Assembly: GCA_964017125.1 (NCBI GenBank)
Contig: OZ024904.1
Coordinates: forward strand, 684,152 to 748,151
Length of the DNA: 64,000 nucleotides
Origin: Flabesymbios commensalis
Lineage: Eukaryota; Annelida; Polychaeta; Terebellida; Flabelligeridae
Direction of reading: 5' to 3'
The notes under the pieces are model-generated. The model saw only the letters and a list, made by a program, of their open reading frames with translations. It was not told where the DNA came from and did not search any database. Below, in pieces: positions 33,101-41,349 of the stretch (position 1 is its first letter; each line of letters begins with the position of its first letter). Made by a program: the position numbers and the translations under genes.

Positions 33101-36100
33101 CATCTTCACATTGCTTACGCCTCAGAGGGTATTCACTGCCCGTCAGCTCGTGTCGCACATTACTGTTAGTAATGAGAATAACAACTCCTGTATCCTGTAA
33201 AGGAACAAGTTTACCATCCATAGCCCTGAAAAAATAAATAAAAAATTCTTAGAAATTTACCAATGTATGAGAATAATTTTAAGTCTTCCCGTGGAATCTC
33301 TTTGGTTTGAATTATAGGCTGACTTGGAGCTTTAAAAATTAGAGGTTGTTACATGATTGTAATATATTTAACCCTTTCAGCGCAGGGACCGTCTTTATAC
33401 GTCAGATTCTGACGTATAAAGACGGTCCCCGCACTGAAAAAATAGATATTCAAATGAATCAGAAAGAGATTACTATAATGATTTCAAATTGAAAAAACCC
33501 TTTAATCTCCATGGTATATATAAAGTAATTCAGCGCTGTAAGGGTTAACCCTCTACGCCCTCTTGTCATCTTTAACCCTTTCACCACTGAAGCCCGTTTT
33601 TATGTGCTGAATGCCATAGCATTCAGCACATAAAAACGGGCTTCGGTGGTGAAAGGGTGCTTCGCAATTACACCTCAATGATTGACTCAGTCATCCATTG
33701 CCACTCAGACCTATATTTAAGGCCAACCAAATTTTTGCTGAACCTCCATTTAAAAAAAATTGGAATGCATCCCTGTCGCTTATCATGCTTATCACAGGTA
33801 TGAAGAGAAAAAAAACACACCAGAAATTACAGAGTGGAAACCTCATATGCCTAAATGTCCTGCTTTTTTTGAGTTGAAAGTTAAATTATAATATCCCAGT
33901 CAACACGATACACTGACCCAAAGTTGGTTCAATGTTAGTCCATCGTCTGCGACGCTGGCCCAACATTTAGCTAACATGGGGTCAGGGTATCATGTTTACT
34001 GGGATTCTAATGTTAAATCAGTATTCTTCACCTGCAGTCTAGTAGTAGGGCATTGCCAGCTTTGCCCATGGCAGAGATGAACTGGTCCATGATACCACAA
34101 GGCATACCAGCAAACGTATGCTCAGCTTGCTGACAGTTCAGAGCCTTCTGCTTCAGAGATACAGGAGTTGCCTCTGCATCAAGAGCCTCAATGAAAGTGT
34201 ATGTAGCCATCTCAATGGCAGCGGAGCTTGACAACCCGCCACCGAGAGGTACGGATGACACAATCACGGCATCAAATGATGGCACATTTCCTGTAAATAG
34301 AATGGGTTAAAAACTCTGTCTGATACAGGGAATGATATGTAATAATATACATCGGGCCATTTGAAATGAAAGCAATGACAATGTGAAACTGTTCTCAATT
34401 AACTGTTCTCAATTTATAAAGGTTTTAAAAGTCACTGGACCAGTTCATTCGCATGCCATTTCAAACTCCTCGGAGAGCATACAGTCCTGCAGCGATTTTG
34501 ACGCATTGAACTTATCCTGCATATTGTAGAGTCAGTATTTTTTTAAAAATATTTTGTTTTGTTACAAGTGGCCTTCAAAATATACATAGACATAGACATA
34601 GATATTCAGAATATTTGTGGACTAGAAGCTGACATAAAAATTAGAGACACTTATCATATAGCCTATTTGGTCAGCCAAAAAAGGCTGCCACTAAAGTCAT
34701 TAAAATGCTCTGTGTTGGATTAGTGTGTATAAACATACTTTATTCATTATCAGTACTCCTGAAAATGTATATTTAGATTAAAATATTTAGATTCTAAGTG
34801 GACTACAGGCGCCGAGATATTGACACTTATATACATTTTGGCGGCCATTTTGTAAAATGACCGCCAGCGAGATCACAGGTCATTTTTTGGATGGCATTAT
34901 AGCTGAAAACATTCTTAATGGTGTTCTCTTACAGCATGTTTATCATGTTTATCATTAAATGAACAATTCCTTCAGATATAACCACCAGTCAGCATAACTA
35001 TTGCCATCTCTGTCCTACCAGGTACTCATTTTCAGTACCTGAAGTCAAGTGAAGCATTTAAGGGTGAAGTGCCTTGCCCAAGGACACAACACCTAAACAA
35101 TGTCCCATGATTGTGAGGGGAGAAACATAATATTTCTTAGAAAATCCTGCAACAAGCGGGGTTCGAAAGCACACGGCAGACAGCGACATCAGCAAAGCGC
35201 CATGCTCTAACCATTTCGCCATGTTGCTCTAATAAATTATCACAAATATCAATGGCTTATTAACTCTTGAGCTGCATATTTTCAAACAAATTTCAAACTA
35301 AACTAAATGTCATTAAAATTGTTAAAATAGTTTGTGGCGATCAGTTCATCAAACAATTGAACATGTTAAAACAGGGAAGTGTCCATTTAAAAAAAAAAAT
35401 ATATTTTTAGTTATTTGAAGCTGAAAATTAGCATTTCCAGCTTTAACTTTTACAGCGCGGGGATCGACTTTAGCCGTCAGAATCTGACGTCTGTAGACGT
35501 CAAAGTCGATCCCCTCACTGTAAGAGTAAAAATATTTCTAATGGCCGTAGACCCATAACACATGTATTCAAATGAATCAGAAAGAGCTGAATAAGACATT
35601 TATGATGATTTCGAATTGAATAAAACTCTTTGGTCCCCATGATTTATACAAAATTAATTCAGCGTTGTAAGGGTTATGAAAGGAAAACAGAAGCAAATAA
35701 TTCAGCAGCACCGGGGTTAAAGAAATATGTTTGGAACTGCTGAGTGTAGAAACTGATAACTGACTTATGTCACTGTCATCCACAAGATGTTGATTATAAA
35801 AACGTAATATACTGTGGCTAAAAGTAATGTTTGCATCATTAATATCATTATCATCTGATCATGCATCATTATCATGCATAATTACACTCTTCCCAAATAA
35901 TCTCAAAATTTCACTGGACAGTAGGCCCTGTAAACTTTTTTATGAGACCAAACAAAATTTCACCAGACAATTAGGTGGTAAATGGCAGATTCTTATCTTC
36001 TGATCACAAAAACTGAACAAATAAAAAGACCAAAAAATGACCAGATTGTAGGTTCGATGTGGTTGGGTATTTAGCCGGATCTACCTGTGTTTTACAGGAC

Positions 36101-39100
36101 ATGTCCGGTCGGTCCAACGCTATTGGGAAAGACTGTACATATGATAGATGGCAATATAATTTTACCTTTGTAGCATGCCACTATGCCCTTGACATAATTA
36201 GCCCACTTAGGAGTTCCAGGAGCCAGTGGCGGGTCGCCACCAGGAAGAGAAAACTCAGTGTATTTAGGATCATCACATCCGTCAGCCGTGGTCAAAACTC
36301 GGCAGATACCTGTGTCTGTTTTCTTCCCGAGCACAACAGTCACCATAGGAAGGGCCTGCAAATATAATGACAAATAATGACCGTCACCATAGGAAAGGCC
36401 TGCAATGATGACTGTCACCATAGGAAGAGCCTACAAATATAATGACAAATAATGAACGTCACCATAGGAAGGGCCTGCAAATATAATGACAAATAATGAC
36501 CGTCACCATGGGAAGGGCCTGCAAATATAATGACAAATAATGACCGTCACCATAGGAAGGGCCTGCAACTATAATGACAAATAATGACCATCACCATAAG
36601 AAAGGCCTGCAAATATAATGACAAATAATGACTGTCACCATAGGAAGAGCCTGCAAATATAATGACAAATAATGAACGTCACCATAGGTAGGGCCTACAA
36701 ATATAATGACAAATAATGACTGTCACCATAGGAAGAGCCTGCAAATATAATGACAAATAATGAACGTCACCATAGGAAGGGCCTACAAATATAATGACAA
36801 ATAATGACTGTCACCATAGGAAGAGCCTGCAAATATAATGACAAATAATGACTGTCACCATATGAAGAGCCTGCAAATATAATCAAAAATAATGACTGTC
36901 ACCATAGGAATTAAGAGCCTGCAAATATAATAACAAATAATGACTGTCACCATAGGAAGGGCCTGCAAATATAATGACAAATAATGACGGTCACCATAGG
37001 AAAAGCCTGCAAATATAATGATAAATAATGACGGTCACCATAGGAAAAGCCTGCAAATATAATGACAAATGATGAATATTATTTGATACACAATACATTT
37101 GCTCCTTAACCCTTAGTCAGTGGCAGATCCAGGGGGAGGGGGGCAGGCAAAATATTGTTATTTGAAACTCAAAATTTACTACCTAGGGTATTGCCTCAAG
37201 CTAAGGCATTGCCATGATTACCCCAGTAAATTTTGAATGTCAAGCGCCTATATATATTAGCTGAAAAGACAATCATTGATTGATGCCAAATTTAAAAAAA
37301 AATCATCAGCTGGCCAAACAAATCTCAATATAATCGGCCTTGTTTATTCTCAATCAGACTCCCCCTTGTTTAATTTCATTCTGACCACCTCTTTTTTAAT
37401 TTCAATCAGACCCCCCTTGTTCAATTCCAATCTAACTCTCCCTTGCCTAATTTTAATCGGACCCCCCTTGTTTGATTTCAATCAGACCCCCCCTTGTTTA
37501 ATTTCAATCGGATCACCTTGTTTAATTTCAATTGAATCCCTCCTTGTTTAATTTCAATCAGATCTCCCCTTATTTAATTTCAATCGGACCCCCTTGTTTA
37601 ATTTTATTCGGACCCCCCCCCCTTGGTTTAATTTCAATTGACCCCCATTGTTTAATTTCAATCAGACTCCCCTTGTTTAATTTCAATCAGACCCTTCCCC
37701 CCTTGTTTAATTTCAATCAGACCCTCCTTATAAAATTTTAATCGGACCCCCATGATTAATTTTAATCTGAGCCCCCTTTGTTTAATTTTAATCGATCCCC
37801 CCCCTTGTTTAATTTCAATCGGACCCCCTTGTTAACCTTGTTTAATTTCAATTGACTCCCCCATGTTTAATTTCAATCTGACCCCCCCTTGTTTAATTTT
37901 GTAAATTCCTTAACCCTTTAAGGATTAAAGCATCATTTTACATCCCTAGACTTTATTTTCCTACAACTAGGGGTTTTAGAATGAAAATTTCCATGAAACT
38001 GGTTTACCAATACATGCCAATTTTCTTTAATTTTTCACCCACTTCGAATTGTTTTCATTCACTACAAGTCGAGAATTGCGACAGCAATTTGCGACTTGTA
38101 ATGGATGAAGATGACAATGGTAAATTCAGGCTTGAAAGGTTTAATCAGCCCAGGCTGCTCAGTGCTGCTAGATCAACATGATCAGTTTCAAACCAAATCC
38201 AAGTCCATTGAAATTGATAAAATAGTTTATGACAGATGCTCAATTAATCATATAATTCAATTGCACAGCTATGCTAAGTTTTTTTATCAAGGCCACTATG
38301 TTTCTTTTCTCTGTTTTAGATCAGGGAAAATCCAAAATCTAATGAGGGAGGGCGGAAAAAAAAACATAAAAGGGAAAAAACATAGAACATATTTTTTTAT
38401 AAGTTAATGAGGGCGACCAAACAAAAAAAACATGGACATATTTCTGGAAAAGTTATTGAGGGCGAAGAAATTAAAAAAAAAATTGACCTATTTAAAAAAA
38501 AATTAATTGGGGTGACAAAAAAAAAAAAACATAGCTGGGAAAATATATTTTATCTCTCGAAATGTTTTTGGAATGTTTTTTTATTCTCAAGAAATTGACT
38601 GTTTTTTTTTCGGAAATCGGCAACAATCTAATGCGCCACTGAGCAAAAAAAACACATGTTTTTTTGGTAATGCGCGGCCTAAATCTAATGCACGCGCAGA
38701 TCTAAAACTGAGAAAAAAAACATAGTGGCCTAATAGAAATACTTTTCGTCATCAGCTGCATTTCCACGAAACAACTGTCAACCCAGCTTGTGCTTAGAAC
38801 ACCTGTATATTAATTCCACGGGCCCATCTTTTACAACAGTGTCGAAAAGGGTGTGTGACCATGGTTACGAGATGGGAGTTCTATTTCAAAATTGAGAATC
38901 AATTAGATCGAAAAATGGATGTCATTTTCAATTTGACCTTAAGACCTTGAAACTTAAAAATAACAATTTTAATGAATTTATCCTCAATTATTTAGTCAAA
39001 CATGAGGTATTGCACAAAAAGATCTGATTCTTTTTTTCAAAAGTTAGAAAATATTCAGATTTAGAATGGGCCACCAGCAGCCATTTTGAATTTTGCTCCT

Positions 39101-41047
39101 CACATTTTTCAGTGCTCAGCTTGTTCACGAGATTGTCCATGCACTAGGTTGTGATCCTGGGCACATGTAGATATCCTTCTAGTTTTACAGCAGATTATGT
39201 CTGGTGAACCAGTCTGGCCCCGTGGGCATCACCATATAGGGACCAGAAGTCTTTCAGATTGAGGGGTCATGACCTCAAGGTAGGAGGAGGGGATCAAGCC
39301 GGACTGGTTTAGTCAGCTCATAGCACATCGATCTTACGAAAACAGCTCTCATCGCTTGATGTGGTCAAACAATCACTGTTTTGTCGGAAGGCACAGGCAG
39401 CCTAGCTTCTGGGCTATCTAACCCAAACAAACAAACTGTATTTTCATGATGTTTCATGATGTTAAAGGTGAGGTTTTAGAATAAAATGCAATTTTACGCA
39501 TTATTATGTGGTTATTTGATGTAGATCTAAATTAGGTAAATTTTTGGTGAGATTGGAAAATAAAGTTATCGTAAACATTAACGTTACTCTTTGATTTTCA
39601 TAGCCATAGGTAGGCACTTGTGTAAACATGAAACTGGAGTCTAAAAAGAAGAAATTTATGACGTCGTTTTTTTGGTCGTTTTTTGTACATGTAGAAAAAG
39701 GGTATAAATGTTATCATGGTTATGGTCTCTGAAGGCATAAAAATGTGTTCTACATGTTCTATTTATTTGAAAAAATAACTTTTAGGATGGTTTAAACTTA
39801 GAACTAGAGTCTGGAAGAAAAATAACGGCGAAACCTGTATTATCGCCCAATGTACAGATTTCTGAAAATTAGCTTGTACTTCTATAACTAAATATTTTGT
39901 TCTGGGACCTAGTACAATAAAATAACCTATTGGTACAGTTAAAGTATATATTTTCGAACTTGTCTGTAAAATTTTATGAGAATCAAAAGGGTAGCAGATA
40001 CTTTTTTCCAGGCCACAAAAAATTGGGTAAAGTGAAATTGAGCATTTTTTTTTGCATTTGACCTTGACCTTTCACTGACATTATTGAAGGTCAAGGTCAC
40101 CGAAAAAAATAATTAACTGTGCAATCACGTTCCATAATATTTACCGAACCTAAAAATATCAGGTTATTATATATTTAAATTTGAAAAAGTATTGTTAATT
40201 TTAAGAAAAGTTGTGATGTTTTTTCATTTTTATTAAAAAAGAGGCTTTTTCCTGCAAAAATTCTGCGGTTCTTAACAATACCGAAGAAAAGGCAAATGAC
40301 AATATCTCAAAAACTATCTGAGATATTTAAAAAAATTAAACAGCATATTGTTCCTGTTTTTTATAACTATCACTGTGCCAAATTTGAACATTTTTGGAGC
40401 AGCTACAGCATTTCAGTACAGTGCTGACCATTAAAAAACAGTAAAAAATCACAATTTTATTGACAATGTGTCTCTATGTTATCACACACAAAAAAAAGCC
40501 TGTTTCAAAATACATTTTTTGACGTAACTTTTTTATTCCTTATCCGATTTTGAAAAATAAGGCTTTTTTAAAATCATAAGACCCTGTAACGTTAGAATAA
40601 AAATAATCAAGCAGAGGACTGAGAGGTAATGAAAAAGTTAAATTTTATTTTATTGTCAAGTGCCTAGACTACATACTAACATAAGACAAAAATGTGTATT
40701 TTGGAATAAAAAAGCCTAAGCATTTCCAGCCTTGTTGCTGAATGAATTGTTGTCGCCGATCAGCTCCCTTTTAGACCTCCGGGCCTATCTGCCTATGACG
40801 TGGTCGAGGGCCGGTGGGTGAAACGTCACAGCGGGGAAACGGAAAAAAAGCAGCTCACCATCGGAAAAACAAAGCCGTCATTATAATCGGTATGTTCACC
40901 GATCAGGTTCACCCGACCGGGGGCGGAGGCAGCGGTCGTCGGCTGACATTGAAAGCGCTCAATAAAGGCATCTTTTGCATTTTGTAACAGTTGTTCCTTG
41001 TTTTTAAAGCAGCTCGCTTTGGCGTTGCTGTCACCGGCGTCTGCCAT
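27109..41047 (-). CDS. GALK1: Galactokinase, 7 exons, complete
   Basis: Phosphorylates alpha-D-galactose with ATP to galactose-1-phosphate, the first committed Leloir step, in the cytosol. Exons 40859-41047, 36166-36355, 34032-34290, 33044-33225, 31407-31557, 29031-29193 and 27109-27180 join in frame to 401 residues and a stop, close to human GALK1 (392). The galactokinase signature is at residues 44-56 ([13 protein letters not shown]), with the Arg45 that matches the catalytic Arg37 of the human enzyme. The GHMP ATP loop is at 141-151 ([11 protein letters not shown]). Asp195 in GIMDQF matches the catalytic base. [12 protein letters not shown] is the third GHMP motif. The first motif is of GALK1 type rather than GALK2 type. 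Introns 1, 2 and 5 hold most of the repeats. It is divergently paired with the RUN gene. Confidence 0.97.
27419..27652. mobile_element. Family A element
   Basis: TTAA at both ends (27415-27418 and 27653-27656). The hairpin end is to the left (CCCCTACAGCGCGGGGATCG) and GCGCTTTACGGG is at the right. In the last galactokinase intron. Confidence 0.85.
27715..27896. repeat. 14-bp minisatellite
   Basis: About 13 copies of AACATGATTGTAAA; the Phe/Tyr/Asn frames across it are repeat artefacts. Confidence 0.95.
27956..28202. mobile_element. Family B foldback element
   Basis: AACCCTTAGAGCACTGAGCC start, hairpin TTTTCAGCCACTTGAAGTTG and its mirror, and an end with CTATAGTCAACTGTAGTCGA and TTCTAAGGGCTAA. 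Confidence 0.78.
28262..28350. repeat. Family D hairpin, diverged
   Basis: AACCCAATGTTGGATCCATG and TTGACCAGCATTGGGGCAAT arms, ending CTCGTGTTAGCTGGG. Confidence 0.65.
28422..28610. repeat. Family A element
   Basis: Follows CACCCACTTAA; GCCTTACAGCGCTGAAATAT start. Its right end is worn (CCCGTACCGATACAC). It appears to sit inside a family B remnant. Confidence 0.72.
28708..28889. repeat. Probable hAT-like MITE
   Basis: AGGGCTCGAAATAAGGCC at one end and GGAAAGCCCT at the other; internal GCCATTCC and GGAATGGC inversions. Boundaries are approximate. Confidence 0.45.
29031..29193 (-). CDS. GALK1: Galactokinase exon 6
   Basis: [20 protein letters not shown], then the [12 protein letters not shown] motif, ending NHIQ|GTATAT. 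This is the acceptor nearest the intact exon; two decoy copies lie upstream. Confidence 0.95.
29120..29412 (-). repeat. Three tandem copies of the exon 6 acceptor and exon start
   Basis: Copies of TTTCTTTCAG|AGATGATTA plus about 75 bp of exon start at 29193 (true), 29300 and 29401 (here CTAGCAG|AG). Spacings of 107 and 101 bp put read-through out of frame. The upstream copies lack the TGGGFGG part, and the outermost has lost two codons. Confidence 0.92.
29446..29694. mobile_element. Family C hairpin element, copy 2
   Basis: TTAACCCTTGAAGCCCTCAC with GATGCATTAAAGCATCATTT near the start and TTCATCTTCATCCACTACAA mirrored near 29650; ends CTTGAAAGGATTAG. Confidence 0.82.
29695..29900. repeat. 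Family A element
   Basis: Directly abuts the family C element at 29694; AGGTCGCTGAAATATG start, AGCACTAAGAGTGTTATAA end. Confidence 0.72.
30128..30240. repeat. Family D hairpin
   Basis: AGGAAACACAAAACACTTGT and ACAACTGTTTTGTGTTTGCT arms around CAACGTCGCAGACGTTG. Confidence 0.75.
30376..30586. repeat. Family K MITE
   Basis: ACTGTAGAT..GAGATCTTAT at the left and ATAACCAGATCTACAGTA at the right; TTTTCGCGAGGAG and CTCGCTAAAATAA inside. A partial relative is at 52070. Confidence 0.65.
30655..30790. repeat. Family A remnant
   Basis: GTAGACACCCATAAAATATT and TTCTGACGTC are recognisable; heavily diverged. Confidence 0.45.
30842..30990. repeat. Foldback element
   Basis: GTGGAGATTGTGGCACTGGT is mirrored by ACCAGTGCCATAATCTCCAC around GACGAGGCTAGGTGGAC; outer AAAGGTC and GACCTTTA. 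Confidence 0.78.
31407..31557 (-). CDS. GALK1: Galactokinase exon 5
   Basis: The acceptor AACTGCAG precedes (E)[18 protein letters not shown]; ends SHSSLR with the Arg codon split by GTCAGT. Matches the FRRARHVV..GDYRAFG region of vertebrate GALK1. Confidence 0.95.
31693..31872. repeat. MITE with GTGTTAGCTA ends
   Basis: GTGTTAGCTA and TAGCTAACAC are inverted. GTGGACATCAGA occurs at 31681-31692 and again at 31877-31888. The interior has GGGTGTGTA repeats. Confidence 0.65.
31939..31969. repeat. CTA microsatellite
   Basis: About ten CTA units; a shorter run is at 32247. Confidence 0.95.
31976..32250. other. GC-richer intronic block with promoter-like motifs
   Basis: Contains a full CRE (TGACGTCA at 32022), GATTGGCC (an inverted CCAAT) near 32075, and ACGCTACGCTG-type repeats, between two triplet microsatellites. 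No exon can be supported. Confidence 0.35.
32251..33043. other. Gene-free intron sequence
   Basis: GGTTGTCCATGGTTGTCCATTC near 32527 is a small duplication; nothing else identified. Confidence 0.45.
33044..33225 (-). CDS. GALK1: Galactokinase exon 4
   Basis: Acceptor TTTTTTCAG; encodes [20 protein letters not shown] and the conserved [19 protein letters not shown]. The donor ATTG|GTAATT is weak but keeps phase 1 into exon 5. Confidence 0.95.
33372..33544. mobile_element. Family A element
   Basis: TTAA at both ends (33368-33371 and 33545-33548); perfect TACGTCAGATTCTGACGTA hairpin; 173 bp. Confidence 0.85.
33576..33658. mobile_element. Family N hairpin element, copy 2
   Basis: TTAA at 33572, then CCCTTTCACCACTGAAGCCC and the almost perfect mirror GGGCTTCGGTGGTGAAAGGG. 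About 90% like the copy at 23738. Confidence 0.87.
33895..34005. repeat. Family D hairpin
   Basis: CCCAGTCAACACGATACACT and AGGGTATCATGTTTACTGGG ends; CATCGTCTGCGACGCTGG centre. It ends about 27 bp from galactokinase exon 3, on the intron side of its donor. Confidence 0.8.
34032..34290 (-). CDS. GALK1: Galactokinase exon 3
   Basis: The acceptor ATTTACAG precedes (G)[18 protein letters not shown], then [10 protein letters not shown] (ATP loop) and [16 protein letters not shown] (catalytic Asp). Ends LLLDCR, Arg codon split. Confidence 0.97.
34425..35231 (-). mobile_element. tRNA-derived SINE (second family), copy 2, interrupted
   Basis: The minus-strand head has an A box (AATGGTTAGAGC) and a better B box (TTTCGAACCCC) near 35165-35220. 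The body segment AGTGCCTTGCCCAAGGACAC is at 35069, and the tail at 34430-34515 matches the copy at 21615. About 470 bp (34520-34990) of unrelated sequence separates body and tail. Confidence 0.72.
35457..35673. mobile_element. Family A element
   Basis: Left TTAA at 35453; hairpin end first (TTTTACAGCGCGGGGATCGA), right end CAGCGTTGTAAGGGTTAT. Confidence 0.82.
36166..36355 (-). CDS. GALK1: Galactokinase exon 2
   Basis: The acceptor ATATTTGCAG precedes [20 protein letters not shown]; ends [14 protein letters not shown](G) with donor AAAG|GTAAAA. Confidence 0.95.
36338..37072 (-). repeat. 44-bp minisatellite built from the exon 2 splice acceptor
   Basis: About 16 copies of a unit that on the minus strand reads ATTATATTTGCAGGC followed by CCTTCCTATGGTGAC. 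Every unit thus holds the 3' splice site and the first 15-20 bases of exon 2. Most keep the AG. A 44-bp unit would shift the frame with each extra copy. Confidence 0.93.
37073..37344. other. Gene-free intron sequence
   Basis: Contains CAGTGGCAGATCCAGGGGGA at 37126, which resembles the left end of the hAT-like element at 9661; no matching right end is certain. Confidence 0.4.
37345..37905. repeat. About 25-bp minisatellite
   Basis: More than 20 copies of TTTAATTTCAATCGGACC plus CCCCTTG with variable C-run length. Confidence 0.93.
37911..38145. mobile_element. Family C hairpin element, copy 3
   Basis: TTAACCCTTTAAGGATTAAA start; CACTACAAGTCGAGAATTGC and its mirror; ends GGCTTGAAAGGTTTAA. Confidence 0.8.
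38290..38731. mobile_element. DNA element with about 33-bp inverted ends
   Basis: AGGCCACTATGTTTCTTTTC...GTTTTAGATC at the left is matched by GATCTAAAACTGAG...CATAGTGGCCT at the right. The interior is A-rich with repeated AATGAGGG.GG motifs and no coding. Its tips resemble those of the element at 55596. Confidence 0.75.
38732..40858. other. Gene-free part of galactokinase intron 1
   Basis: AT-rich; no exon supported. A local GC-richer part (39110-39430) includes a short frame with HEIVHALG, noted separately. Confidence 0.5.
40859..41047 (-). CDS. GALK1: Galactokinase exon 1 (start codon)
   Basis: ATG at 41047; 63 codons ending [23 protein letters not shown]. It contains the galactose-binding signature. 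The region is CpG-rich. Confidence 0.96.
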
Positions 41048-41312
41048 GCTGTCACTTTTTGTCAGTCGGTACTCTCATGGTTTTCTTATACAACGTAAAT
41101 GAAAGAGAAAAAGCTACAATACTCGAGGATCCAGTGCGCGTGCAACCTTGACCTACAATATGTAAACAAATGTGACAGAACATGAATGATTGAAGACTGA
41201 ACGACATGGAATTCTCTTGACATCTTTTTAAACTGCTGAGATTTTAAAGTTTTGCGATGCAAACTTGTTTTAGGCTCAATTAAAAGGGAATTTTGAAGTG
41301 TTACCGTTGAGA
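41048..41312. promoter_or_regulatory. Head-to-head promoter region, galactokinase and RUN gene
   Basis: Only 265 bp separate the two start codons. GTGCGCGTGC at 41134 resembles an NRF1 site, which is common in bidirectional promoters. I see no clear TATA box. Confidence 0.7.
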
Positions 41313-41349
41313 ATGTCGGTATCCGATCCTTTATTAAAACAAATTAAAG
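41313..41349 (+). CDS. RUN gene exon 1 (start codon)
   Basis: MSVSDPLLKQIK plus one base, donor AAAG|GTGAAA. Phase 1 fits exon 2, and DPLLKQIK+AYIVEF makes a normal first RUN helix. Chosen on phase, position and helix pattern; no transcript evidence. Confidence 0.65.

Noticed and set aside
37276-37741. Frames of 91 and 69 codons rich in Pro, Leu and Asn
   Set aside because: Translation of the 25-bp minisatellite.
38105-38598. Frames of 100 and 63 codons, Lys-rich
   Set aside because: They lie in the A-rich interior of a TIR element and a family C hairpin.
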